From positions 86,595 to 150,594 of the forward strand of contig MWJO01000005.1 in assembly GCA_002027195.1 (NCBI GenBank): a DNA stretch of 64,000 bases, read 5' to 3'. The position numbers and the translations under genes are program-made. Below are positions 55,441-63,945 of this stretch, piece after piece; positions within the stretch are counted from its first letter, which is position 1; each line of letters begins with the position of its first letter. The DNA is from Streptomyces sp. GKU 895. Its GTDB lineage: Bacteria > Actinomycetota > Actinomycetes > Streptomycetales > Streptomycetaceae. The notes under the pieces are model-generated. The model saw only the letters and a program-made list of their open reading frames with translations, searched no databases and had not been told where the DNA came from.

Positions 55441-56253
55441 GTGACAACCGCCCCAGATGAAGATCAGTACCTCAGGCAGATCCTGACACTGCTGGAAGGT
55501 GCCAAGTCGTACGAGGCCCTCACCCAATCCAACTCCAAGGGCTGGGAAGTCCAACCGGGCAGCGCCCTCGCAGGCGACGACGCCAAGACCGACCCCTACC
55601 AGGTGTCGCACAACGTCTGGAATGCCCTCAGCGTCTCCGTCGACCACCTGCACTGCTACCGTTCCTCGCTCGTCGGCGAGCAGCAGGGGACCGACCTCCC
55701 GCTCACCCTGCACACGCACGCGCAGTACTCGCTTCTGCGGGGAGCGTTCGAGAACAGTGCCCGAGCAGTCTGGTTGCTCGCGCCGGCCAACCGGCTCGTT
55801 CGCGTACAGCGCCGCCTTTCCCTCCAAGCCGGCGAGTACCGCCACTCCGACCACATGCTGGAGCTGCTGAAGCAGCAGCCACGGCGACCGTCAGAGGAGC
55901 GGAAGCAACAGCTGACCGACCTGGTAGTGGCCGCGGGCACGGATCCCGGTGACGCCAAGAAGGCCCTGCGGTCCCCGGACTACAAGGACATCGTCCGCGA
56001 AGCCGGCGTGCAGTCGGCAATGGGAGCCGATCAGGCCGAGATCGTATGGAGCAGCTGCAGTTCTCTGGCGCACGGCGATGTCTACGGCACCCTGAGCATC
56101 CTGGAGCGCAACGTCATCGACACCCAGGGCCGCGTGAACCTCGCGCAGATCACGAGCTCCCCCCAGGTCCTGTGGTGGGCGACGGACCGGGCGGTCGCGA
56201 TGATGCAGCGCGGCTTCGACCTCTTCAAGGAGAGGGCCACCTGTCACCGTTGA
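55441..56253 (+). CDS. Conserved hypothetical protein by the right end of the island
   Basis: A 270-residue soluble protein, helical and charged (QYLRQILTLLEGAKSYEALT, QYSLLRGAFENSARAVWLLA, EIVWSSCSSLAHGDVYG). The helix with RGAFENSARAVWLL and the SSLAHG element resemble HEPN-like or AbiV-type proteins only loosely. No known catalytic motif. Followed by the YaaC-like gene. Confidence 0.72.
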   Translation: MTTAPDEDQYLRQILTLLEGAKSYEALTQSNSKGWEVQPGSALAGDDAKTDPYQVSHNVWNALSVSVDHLHCYRSSLVGEQQGTDLPLTLHTHAQYSLLRGAFENSARAVWLLAPANRLVRVQRRLSLQAGEYRHSDHMLELLKQQPRRPSEERKQQLTDLVVAAGTDPGDAKKALRSPDYKDIVREAGVQSAMGADQAEIVWSSCSSLAHGDVYGTLSILERNVIDTQGRVNLAQITSSPQVLWWATDRAVAMMQRGFDLFKERATCHR

Positions 56254-56320
56254 ACCGGTGTTTCCGCATCCCACCACCCCCTCGCCGGATGCCCGATCCA
56301 CACAGACGAAAGCCAAAGGT

Positions 56321-57370
56321 ATGGACAGCACGACAGCCATTCGCGTAGGGCTACGGCACCGCCGTACGAGCCTGACAGACAAGACCAGGCTCAAGGACTC
56401 GACGTCCAGGAGGAAGACATTCGCCGCCGCGCTCCAGCAGTTCGAGGAACAGATGAGTGCAGCGAAGGTCGTCTCCGCAGCCACTCGTCCCATCAACCTC
56501 TACTACGGCCTCGTACAAGCCGGGCTCGCGATGACTGCCGCGCATGCACCAGGCACGTGGACGTTCAACAAGCACGGCCTGAAGATCCTCGATATGGAGC
56601 CGAGCATCCCCAACGTAAGTGTCAGACCCGACGGGGAAGGCGCCTTCCAGGCAGTGTCCGACGCCACGGGTTCCGAGCGAACGTCGGATGCGATCAGCCT
56701 CGGGGCTCTGTGGAACTCGATTCCCGAGCTCACCGAGGCGCCCCTTGAAGGGATGGTCAGCACCCCTGCAGTCGACTTCATCGCCGACCGGTACCCGTCT
56801 GTTCAGGACAACCTCGACAGGTGGTCGGGCAACCCGGCTCCCTCCGTCGAGTACTTACGAGCGTCCGTCTGCGTGAACGAGGAAATGCCTACTCCGAGGG
56901 ACAGGAAAGCCTGGCTGGCGGCCTTCGTCCCGAAGTACCCGGGCCTCCAAGGCGCCGAGATATGGGGTAGCGAGGAGGAGGCTTTCAGGAAGATCCGCTC
57001 GCGGCGGTTCTCCATCGAGTTCTGCTGGCCGGCTCCCGAGCCAGCCATGGAGGAGGCAGAGATCGACGCCTTTTTCGACGCGAGAGCTCCCGCCTACCGC
57101 TTCATAGCCGACCGCTCCCTTCGGCCGTCGTTCGAGCCCACCAAGGCGCCCCCGACGCCTCTCATGTCCTGGTGGCTGCTCCTGTACAGCTTCTCGATGC
57201 TGTCCCGCTATCAGCCCCGCAAGTGGTCCGAGGCCCTGGACGTCGACAAGTCCAGCAGCGCAGCGGCTCTGGAGTACGCCTTGGACATCGCTCTTGAGGT
57301 CATCCCCCATCTCGTGCTTGAAGGACTGGACCATCAGCCGATTCTGCTCTCCAAGCCGATGGCCTTCTGA
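56321..57370 (+). CDS. YaaC-like protein
   Basis: A 349-residue protein from the ATG at 56321 (an upstream in-frame GTG at 56258 is possible). RPINLYYGLVQAGLAMTAAH and LMSWWLLLYSFSMLSRYQPR match the YaaC family of unknown function. The N-terminal half is charged. Last gene before the right attachment region; lower GC and less biased codon use than the flanking chromosome. Confidence 0.75.
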   Translation: MDSTTAIRVGLRHRRTSLTDKTRLKDSTSRRKTFAAALQQFEEQMSAAKVVSAATRPINLYYGLVQAGLAMTAAHAPGTWTFNKHGLKILDMEPSIPNVSVRPDGEGAFQAVSDATGSERTSDAISLGALWNSIPELTEAPLEGMVSTPAVDFIADRYPSVQDNLDRWSGNPAPSVEYLRASVCVNEEMPTPRDRKAWLAAFVPKYPGLQGAEIWGSEEEAFRKIRSRRFSIEFCWPAPEPAMEEAEIDAFFDARAPAYRFIADRSLRPSFEPTKAPPTPLMSWWLLLYSFSMLSRYQPRKWSEALDVDKSSSAAALEYALDIALEVIPHLVLEGLDHQPILLSKPMAF

Positions 57371-57377
57371 GGTCGTC

Positions 57378-57397
57378 AGGGCACATCCAGGGCACAT
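57378..57397. repeat. Arm-type AGGGCACAT repeats near the right end
   Basis: Two direct copies of AGGGCACAT, 11 bp apart, just inside the right attachment repeat; two more lie near the left end. Confidence 0.5.
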
Positions 57398-57504
57398 GAG
57401 CCCGGGAAACGGCGTTGACCACTGAGAACTACGAAGAGGAGTTTCCGCAGGTCAACGCACAATTCACCGAGAAACCCCAGGTCAGCCCCCTCCCGCTCCC
57501 ATTC

Positions 57505-57580
57505 GCTGCACGAGTGGCAGGACTTCAGCCACCGGCTGCACGAGGCCGGGCATCAGCCGTACTGCCTGGTGTGGCCCTGA
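57505..57580 (+). repeat. Right attachment-site repeat (attR-like)
   Basis: Displaced original 3' end of the 40486 gene. It starts with the 27-bp core identical to 41040-41066 and still encodes the same C-terminal residues and stop in a G/C-ending codon style typical of the chromosome. It has no start of its own. Confidence 0.8.
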
Positions 57581-57631
57581 GCCCGTACTGCCTTGTGTGG
57601 CTGAGCCCGTACTGCCCGGTGCGGTCCTGAG
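57557..57631 (+). repeat. Three tandem ~25-bp copies of the gene's last codons
   Basis: CCGTACTGCCTGGTGTGG-type units ending in CTGAG recur at 57557-57581, 57583-57605 and 57606-57631. Each codes PYC..-stop. They lie just outside the right attachment repeat. Confidence 0.65.
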
Positions 57632-57636
57632 CCTTC

Positions 57637-60093
57637 TCACGCCTCACCGGCCTGCCCCGCCATCGCCGCCGCCCCACCCGTCGTCGCCGGTGCCCGGCAC
57701 GGGCCGGCCGGGGCGGAGGCCGTGGTCGTGGGGGCCGGGCTGATCGCCTCCCCGGCCCGCTCGACCAGGGTCAGACGGGCCGCCGCCGTCTTGAACAGGG
57801 GCTGCTTGGAGACCGGGTCCCAGTCGGTGAGCGTCGTCTCGTTCGCCGCTCGGCCGCCGTCCTTGCCGGGCCGGTCGCCCTCCGCCGTGTCCCAGTAGCC
57901 GTAGTGGAACGGGACGAACACCATGCCGTCCCGGATGCCCGTGACCCGCAACCGCCCGCGCAGCGAGCCGCGTCGGCTGGTGACCTCGACCAGGTCGCCC
58001 TCCGCCACACCGTGCCGCGCGGCCTCCCCGGCGGAGATCTCCACCCACACCTCGGGCGCGGCGGCGTTCAGTTGGGGGACGCGGCCGGTCTTGGTGCGGG
58101 TGTGGAAGTGGTAGACGGTACGGCCGGTGTTCAGTTGCAGGGGGTAGGCGGCGTCCGTGGGTTCCTCCGGGGGCTCGTAGTCCGCCGGCCTCAGGACCGC
58201 CTTGCCGTCCGGGTTCAGCGCGCGGTAGTCGTCCTCCGTCATCGACTCGCCCGTCATCACGTCCTTGCCGTACGACTCGCAGGTCTCCGGCGCGGCCCAG
58301 GTGATCCCGTCGGTGTAGAGGCGTTCCGTGCCGTCGGGCGCCGCGCTGGTGCAGGGCCACTGGATGCCGCCCGCGGCGCGCAGACGGTCGTAGCTCAGGC
58401 CGGTGTAGTCGCAGGGGCGGCCGCGACTGCACTCCTGCCAGGCCCGGAACGCCGACTCGGGGTCGTGCCAGGGGATCAGCGGGCCGTCGTCCTTGTCGCG
58501 GAAGTCCATCCGGCGGGCGTAGTCCAGCAGGATGTCGAGGTCCGGGCGGGCGTCGCCGGGCGGGTCGACCGCCTTCTCGCAGAGGTGGACCGTGCGGTCG
58601 GTGTTGGTGAGCGTGCCGGTCTTCTCGCCCCAGGTCGCGGCGGGCAGGACGACGTCCGCGAACCGGGCGGTCTCGGTGAGGTAGAGGTCCTGGACGACCG
58701 TGAACAGGCCGTCGCCGCCCAGGATGTCGCGGATGCGGTGCAGCTCCGGCAGGGACACCGCGGGATTCGTGCCGGAGATCCACAGCAGCCGGATGTCGCC
58801 CTCCTCGGCCCTGCCGAAGATCTCCATCGCCGGGGTGGGCGGGGCGTTGTGCGGGATGCGGGACGGCTCGACGTTCCAGACCCGGGCGAGGTCGGCGACA
58901 TGGTCGTCGTTCTGCCAGTTGCGGAAGCCGGGCAGGTCGCCGTCGGCGCCGCACTCCCGGGTGTTCTGGGCGGTGGGCTGGCCGTTCATCTGCAGCACCC
59001 CGCACCCGGGCCGGCCGAGCATGCCCCGGATCAGCTGGAGGTTGTTGACCTGGCAGGCGGCGGCCGTGGCCTGGTGGGACTGGTAGACGCCCTGGAGCAC
59101 CGTGGACAGCAACCGCTCGGCGCCGCCCAGGAGCTCGGCCGCCTCACTGATCTTCCGTGCCGGTACGTCACAGATCCCGGCGGCCCGCTCCGGGGTGAAC
59201 CCGGCGACCCGCGCGGCCAGTTCCTCGTAGCCGACGGTGTGGGCGTCGACGTAGGCGTGGTCGACGCGGTCGGTGCGGATGATCTCGTGCAGGAGGGCGT
59301 TCAGCAGGGCCACGTTCGTACCGGAGCGGGGCGCGAGGTGGACGGTGGCATGGCGGGCGACCTGCGTGGGGCGGGGGTCGACGCACAGCAGCCGGGGCGG
59401 ATCACCGCCCGCCAGCCGGTCCAGGACCCGCATCCACAGCACCGGCTGGGTCTCGGCCATGTTGTGCCCGAACAGGGCGATGACGTCGGCATGGTCGACG
59501 TCCGTGTACGAGGCGGGCTGCCCGTCGCAGCCGAAGGTCTCCTTCAGCGACTCGGCGGCGGTCGCCGTGCACAGCCGGGTGTTGCCGTCGAGGTGGGGGG
59601 TGCCCAGGCCGGCACGGGCGATCACGGCGAGGGTGTAGTACTCCTCCAGGAACAGCTGGCCGCTGGTGTAGAAGCCGAGCGCGTCGGGTCCCCGCTCGGC
59701 CAGCAGCTGCCGGGTGCGGGCGACGATCCGGTCCATCGCCGTGTCCCAGTCACACGGGACGAGTTGACCGTCCTCCCTGATCAGCGGGGTGGTCAGGCGG
59801 TCCGGGGAGTGGTTGGCCTGCCAGCCGAACAGGTCCTTCGGCCCCAGCCGGCCGTGGTTGACCCGGTCCCCGGCCCGGCCGCGGACGCCGACGATCCGGC
59901 CGTCGGCGACCGCGACGTCCATCGCGTCCCCGTTGGAGTGCAGCAGCGATGCCGTCGGCACCCACCGCCGCACTCCGTCCGCGGTGACACCGGGCGCCAG
60001 GTAGGAGTCGACGCGCACCGGCCACGTACCGCCGCGGCCGTAAGGTGTGCGCTCGCCCCAGGGCTGCGCGATCCGGTCCACCTCGGGTTGCAC
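57637..60093 (-). CDS. Molybdopterin oxidoreductase lacking N-terminal Fe-S cysteines
   Basis: An 818-residue DMSO-reductase-family protein: DRVNHGRLGPKDLFGWQANH, TTPLIREDGQLVPCDWDTAM, GHNMAETQPVLWMRVLD, GRPGCGVLQMNGQPTAQNTR and the C-terminal MopB-binding domain (PLQLNTGRTVYHFHTRTKT). Nitrate-reductase / formate-dehydrogenase homologues normally carry C-x2-C-x3-C near residue 50; here ASLLHSNGDAMDV fills that place, so the [4Fe-4S] cluster is probably absent. No Tat signal, so cytoplasmic. Substrate unknown. Confidence 0.88.
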   Translation of the reverse strand: MQPEVDRIAQPWGERTPYGRGGTWPVRVDSYLAPGVTADGVRRWVPTASLLHSNGDAMDVAVADGRIVGVRGRAGDRVNHGRLGPKDLFGWQANHSPDRLTTPLIREDGQLVPCDWDTAMDRIVARTRQLLAERGPDALGFYTSGQLFLEEYYTLAVIARAGLGTPHLDGNTRLCTATAAESLKETFGCDGQPASYTDVDHADVIALFGHNMAETQPVLWMRVLDRLAGGDPPRLLCVDPRPTQVARHATVHLAPRSGTNVALLNALLHEIIRTDRVDHAYVDAHTVGYEELAARVAGFTPERAAGICDVPARKISEAAELLGGAERLLSTVLQGVYQSHQATAAACQVNNLQLIRGMLGRPGCGVLQMNGQPTAQNTRECGADGDLPGFRNWQNDDHVADLARVWNVEPSRIPHNAPPTPAMEIFGRAEEGDIRLLWISGTNPAVSLPELHRIRDILGGDGLFTVVQDLYLTETARFADVVLPAATWGEKTGTLTNTDRTVHLCEKAVDPPGDARPDLDILLDYARRMDFRDKDDGPLIPWHDPESAFRAWQECSRGRPCDYTGLSYDRLRAAGGIQWPCTSAAPDGTERLYTDGITWAAPETCESYGKDVMTGESMTEDDYRALNPDGKAVLRPADYEPPEEPTDAAYPLQLNTGRTVYHFHTRTKTGRVPQLNAAAPEVWVEISAGEAARHGVAEGDLVEVTSRRGSLRGRLRVTGIRDGMVFVPFHYGYWDTAEGDRPGKDGGRAANETTLTDWDPVSKQPLFKTAAARLTLVERAGEAISPAPTTTASAPAGPCRAPATTGGAAAMAGQAGEA

Positions 60094-60109
60094 GGGACTC
60101 AGCGCCTGA

Positions 60110-60586
60110 TCACAGCGGGGACATGCCCGGGTCCTCGGGGCGGATCCGGCCGCGCCACCCGCCGCTTTCCGCGCTGCTCTCGACGTAGTCCTTGAAGCGG
60201 CGCAGGTCGCCGGAGACCCGGCGGTCGATCAGGCCGAGCGCGTCCGCGCCCTTCTCGGCCATGCCGGTGGGCTCGACGTCCATGGTCAGCTCCACCTTGG
60301 TGTGCATGTCGTCCACCCGCTCGAAGCGGACCGAGCCGCGCTGCTGGGTGTCGCCACCGACCGTGCGCCAGGTGATCCGGTCGTCGGGCAGCTGGTCGAC
60401 GATCTCCGTGTCGAACTCGCGCCGGACGCCTCCGATGCTGGTGGTCCAGTGGTTGTGCCGGTCGTCGAGCTGAGTGACCTCGTCGACGCCCTCCATGAAC
60501 TTCGGGAACTCCTCGAACTGGGTCCACTGGTTGTACGCCCGGTGCAGCGGCACCTCCACCTCGACCGCCTTCTTGACCGTGCTCAT
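60110..60586 (-). CDS. SRPBCC (polyketide cyclase / START-like) protein
   Basis: A 158-residue SRPBCC fold from the ATG at 60586 (GGGAGGAAC upstream). VPLHRAYNQWTQFEEFPKFM, then HWTTSIGGVRREFDTEIVDQ and ITWRTVGGDTQQRGSVRFE. These bind hydrophobic ligands. It lies just downstream of the molybdopterin gene on the same strand. Confidence 0.9.
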   Translation of the reverse strand: MSTVKKAVEVEVPLHRAYNQWTQFEEFPKFMEGVDEVTQLDDRHNHWTTSIGGVRREFDTEIVDQLPDDRITWRTVGGDTQQRGSVRFERVDDMHTKVELTMDVEPTGMAEKGADALGLIDRRVSGDLRRFKDYVESSAESGGWRGRIRPEDPGMSPL

Positions 60587-60693
60587 GAGTTCCTCCCTGT
60601 TCTTCGTTCTTCGGTTCCGTACGTGCACGGCGCCGAGTACCCGGGAGGCGTCGCCTCACCCCGACGGGGAACCCGGCCGGTGAGGAAACACGG

Positions 60694-61065
60694 GTGACGA
60701 AAGAGATGCCGATGAACGACCGCAGCGACCCCGACGACGTCGTGCTCTCCCCGCACGAACGCCTCGCCCTGAGCCGGATGGAGGCGGAACTGAGCGCCGA
60801 CCGGCGCCTCACCCGCCGGATGGGCCACCCTACGAACCGGCGGCCGCGCCGCCCCGTCTCCCGCAGCTGGCTGCCGCTGTCGACGGCCGCGCTGCTCAGC
60901 GCCTCGGTGTCCCTCGTCGTCCTGGGCGTCCGCACCTCGGACCCCGCCGTCCTGTGGTGCTTCGCCGCGCTGTGGCCCCTCACCCTGCTCCAGGGATTCC
61001 GGCTGCTGTGCCGCGCCACCAGGGAAGGGGCCCGCCGGGAAAGGCGCGGCACACCGTGGCAGTGA
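60694..61065 (+). CDS. DUF3040 membrane protein
   Basis: A 123-residue protein with DUF3040 signature (LSPHERLALSRMEAELSAD) and two membrane helices (residues ~61-81, 86-104). GTG start at 60694; ATG at 60712 is also possible. Coupled to topoisomerase IB. Confidence 0.85.
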   Translation: MTKEMPMNDRSDPDDVVLSPHERLALSRMEAELSADRRLTRRMGHPTNRRPRRPVSRSWLPLSTAALLSASVSLVVLGVRTSDPAVLWCFAALWPLTLLQGFRLLCRATREGARRERRGTPWQ

Positions 61066-62156
61066 CCTCGGCGTCCGGACCGGGCGGTTCGCGGCGTACG
61101 GCACGACTGCGCACCAGCGACCTCCAGGCCCCCGGCATCACCAGGGTCCGCTGCGGGCGGGGCTTCCGGTACGTCGATCCCGGTGGCCGCGCCATCACGG
61201 ACGCCGCCGAGAAGGAGCGCCTGCGCCGGCTCGTCGTCCCGCCCGCCTGGGAGGACGTGTGGATCTGCCCCGCACCCGACGGGCACATCCAGGCCACCGG
61301 CACCGATGCCGCCGGACGCCGCCAGTACCTGTACCACCCGCGCTTCCGCGAGCAGCAGGAGGCGGCCAAGCACCGGCACGTCCTGGAGGTGGTCCCCGCC
61401 CTGCCCCGGCTGCGCGAGCGTCTGGCCGCGGACCTCGCCGCCCGGGGCCTGTGCCGCAAGCGGGTGCTGGCCTGCGCGGCCCGCCTGCTCGACCTGGGGT
61501 TCTTCCGGATCGGCAACGACTCCTACCGCCGCGACAACGACACCCACGGGCTCACCACCCTGCTCCGCGAGCACGCCTCGTGCCGAAGCGGCGAGGTGTG
61601 CTTCGCCTACCCCGCCAAGAACAGCAAGGACGTGGAACAGTCGCTCGCCGAGGACGCGGTGTGCCGGACGGTACGCGCACTGCTGCGCCGCGGCAGCCGC
61701 GGCGGCGACCGCCTCTTCGCCTACTGGCAGGGCGGCGCCTGGCACGACGTGCACGCCGACGACCTCAACACCTACCTGCGCGACCGCGCGGGCACCGACC
61801 TCACCGCGAAGGACTTCCGCACCTGGCACGCCACCGTGCTCGCGGCGGTCGCGCTCGCCGTCGCCGAGCCCGTCGCGTCCGAGTCCCGCGCGGCCCGCAC
61901 CCGCGCCGAGAACCGCGCCGTCCGCGAGGTGGCCGGCTATCTGGGCAACACCCCGGCCGTCTGCCGCGCCTCGTACATCAACCCCCGGGTCATCGAGCTC
62001 TACGAGCAGGGCCGCACCATCGCCCCCTGCCTGGACCGCCTCGGCGCGGACGTCCGCTTCGGCGAACCGGCCACCCAGGGAGCGGTCGAGGAGGCGGTGC
62101 TGCGGCTGCTGCGGGACAGCGATCAGCAACGAACACACGACAGGAGGCGGCCATGA
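61062..62156 (+). CDS. DNA topoisomerase IB
   Basis: A 364-residue poxvirus-type eukaryotic-like topoisomerase IB. GFRYVDPGGRAITDAAEKER at the start of the core, RVLACAARLLDLGFFRIGNDSY, then KDFRTWHATVLAA and the active-site Tyr in CRASYINPRVIELYEQG. It relaxes both signs of supercoil by nicking one strand. GTG start at 61062 overlaps the DUF3040 stop. Confidence 0.93.
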   Translation: MTSASGPGGSRRTARLRTSDLQAPGITRVRCGRGFRYVDPGGRAITDAAEKERLRRLVVPPAWEDVWICPAPDGHIQATGTDAAGRRQYLYHPRFREQQEAAKHRHVLEVVPALPRLRERLAADLAARGLCRKRVLACAARLLDLGFFRIGNDSYRRDNDTHGLTTLLREHASCRSGEVCFAYPAKNSKDVEQSLAEDAVCRTVRALLRRGSRGGDRLFAYWQGGAWHDVHADDLNTYLRDRAGTDLTAKDFRTWHATVLAAVALAVAEPVASESRAARTRAENRAVREVAGYLGNTPAVCRASYINPRVIELYEQGRTIAPCLDRLGADVRFGEPATQGAVEEAVLRLLRDSDQQRTHDRRRP

Positions 62157-63685
62157 ACGCCGACGCAGGACTCCGGGGGTCGTACTGGCTCGAGACCGCC
62201 CCGCCCGGCGACCCCGCACCCCCGCCCACCGGCGATCTGAGCGTCGACGTCGCCGTGATCGGCGGCGGCATGGCCGGGCTGAGCACGGCCTGGGAACTGG
62301 TCCGGGAGGGCCGCGAGGTGGCCGTGCTGGAGGCCGGCCGGCTCGCCGCCGGGGTGACCGGCCGCACCACGGCCAAGCTGAGCGCCCTGCACACCCTCGT
62401 CTACGACCGGCTGCGCCGCACGCGCGGACCGGAAGGGGCACGGCTGTACGCCCTCTCGCAGACGGAGGCGATCCGGCACGCCGCGGAGACCGTGGCGGAG
62501 CTGGGCGTGGACTGCGACTGGGAGGAGGCGGCCGCGTTCACGTACGCCGAGGACGCGGACGCCGTCGCGGAGCTGCGGGCCGAGGCGGAAGCGGCGCGCG
62601 AGGCGGGCCTGGCGGCCTCCTTCGTCACCGACACCGACCTGCCGTTCCCGGTGGCGGGCGCGGTCAAGGTGGTACGCCAAGCCCAGTTCCACCCCCGCAA
62701 GTACCTGCTGGCGCTCGCCGAGGACCTGCGCAGGCGCGGTGGCACGGTGTACGAGGACACGCGGGTCGTCGCCCTGACCGAGGGCGAGCCGTGCGTCCTG
62801 ACGACCGACGCCGGGGTGACGGTGCGGGCCAACGACGTGGTCGTCGCCACCCACTACCCCGTGTTCGACCGGGCCCTGCTCTTCACCCGCCTCTCCCCCC
62901 GCCGCGAGCTGGTCGTGGCCGGAACCATCGACGCGAGCCGCGCCCCGCGCGACATGTACATCACGACGGAGCAGAACACCCGCTCGGTGCGCAGCGCGCC
63001 CTACGGCGACGACGACGGCGTACGGCTGCTGATCGTCACCGGCGAGCACTTCACCCCCGGCACCGCGGACGTCGACAAGCGTTTCGCGCGGCTCTCGGAG
63101 TGGGCCGGCGACCGCTTCCCCGGGCTGGCCCTGACCCACCGCTGGGCGACCCAGGACAACGACTCCACCGACTCCGTGCCCCTCGTCGGCCCCCTCCACC
63201 CCGGCAGCGGGCACACCTACGTGGCCACCGGCTTCGGCGGCTGGGGACTGAGCGGCGGCATCATGGCGGGCCGCCTGATCACCGACCTGATGGCCGGCCG
63301 GGAGGTCCCGTGGGCGGGCCTGTACGACCCGCGCCGCCTCGGCTCCGTCGTCCGCGAGGGCGTGTCCTTCCTCAAGCACCAGACGCAGGTCGCCCGGCAC
63401 TTCGTCGGCGACCGGCTGCCGCCCCTGTCGGGTCCGGCGCCGGAGGACCTCGCGCCGGGCGACGGCGCGGTGATGCGGGTGGGCGGCCACCGGTGTGCCG
63501 TGCACCGCGACGAGAACGGACGGCTCCAGGCGGTCTCGGCGAACTGCACCCACCTCGGCTGCGTCGTGGCCTTCAACCACGCCGAACAGGCCTGGGAATG
63601 CCCCTGCCACGGCTCCCGGTTCGCCCCCGACGGCAGCATCCTCCAGGGGCCCGCGGTACGTCCGCTGGAGCGGCGCGACCTCTGA
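62153..63685 (+). CDS. FAD-dependent oxidoreductase with C-terminal Rieske domain
   Basis: A 510-residue fusion. N-terminal DAO fold: DVAVIGGGMAGLSTAWELVR, TGRTTAKLSALHTLVYDRL, and FGGWGLSGGIMAGRLI. C-terminal Rieske [2Fe-2S]: NCTHLGCVVAF and ECPCHGSRFAPDG (C-x-H...C-x2-H). Overlaps topoisomerase stop by ATGA. It probably oxidises a small amine or alcohol with electrons passing to the Rieske centre. Confidence 0.93.
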   Translation: MNADAGLRGSYWLETAPPGDPAPPPTGDLSVDVAVIGGGMAGLSTAWELVREGREVAVLEAGRLAAGVTGRTTAKLSALHTLVYDRLRRTRGPEGARLYALSQTEAIRHAAETVAELGVDCDWEEAAAFTYAEDADAVAELRAEAEAAREAGLAASFVTDTDLPFPVAGAVKVVRQAQFHPRKYLLALAEDLRRRGGTVYEDTRVVALTEGEPCVLTTDAGVTVRANDVVVATHYPVFDRALLFTRLSPRRELVVAGTIDASRAPRDMYITTEQNTRSVRSAPYGDDDGVRLLIVTGEHFTPGTADVDKRFARLSEWAGDRFPGLALTHRWATQDNDSTDSVPLVGPLHPGSGHTYVATGFGGWGLSGGIMAGRLITDLMAGREVPWAGLYDPRRLGSVVREGVSFLKHQTQVARHFVGDRLPPLSGPAPEDLAPGDGAVMRVGGHRCAVHRDENGRLQAVSANCTHLGCVVAFNHAEQAWECPCHGSRFAPDGSILQGPAVRPLERRDL

Positions 63686-63759
63686 GGACGACCGTTTTCC
63701 CGCGGCTCAGGAGGGAACTCGGCCGACAGCTCGACGAGACAGAGAGAAGTTGAACCGCC

Positions 63760-63945
63760 GTGACCGCGCCCACCGTCAAGAACGACACGTCCGACGCCCT
63801 ACGGGTGGCCAAGACGGGCTGGAGGAAGGCCCGCACGCTCCGCGACAAGGGCGTACGCACCTGCCTCTCCCCCATCGACGACGGCATCCGCCCGTCCGCC
63901 ACGGACACCAGCGGCGAGTGGAACATCGTCCGCGGCGACGACTGA
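63760..63945 (+). CDS. Small hypothetical protein
   Basis: A 61-residue protein with GTG start (TKNDTSDALRVAKTGWRKAR-like N-terminus, then a TSGEWNIVRGDD tail). Positively charged; no domain recognised. Ribosome-binding site weak. Confidence 0.55.
   Translation: MTAPTVKNDTSDALRVAKTGWRKARTLRDKGVRTCLSPIDDGIRPSATDTSGEWNIVRGDD

Noticed and set aside
57415..57630. Small plus-strand frame across the right attachment region
   Set aside because: It crosses the repeat in a different frame from the conserved C-terminus and contains the tandem repeats; no support as a gene.
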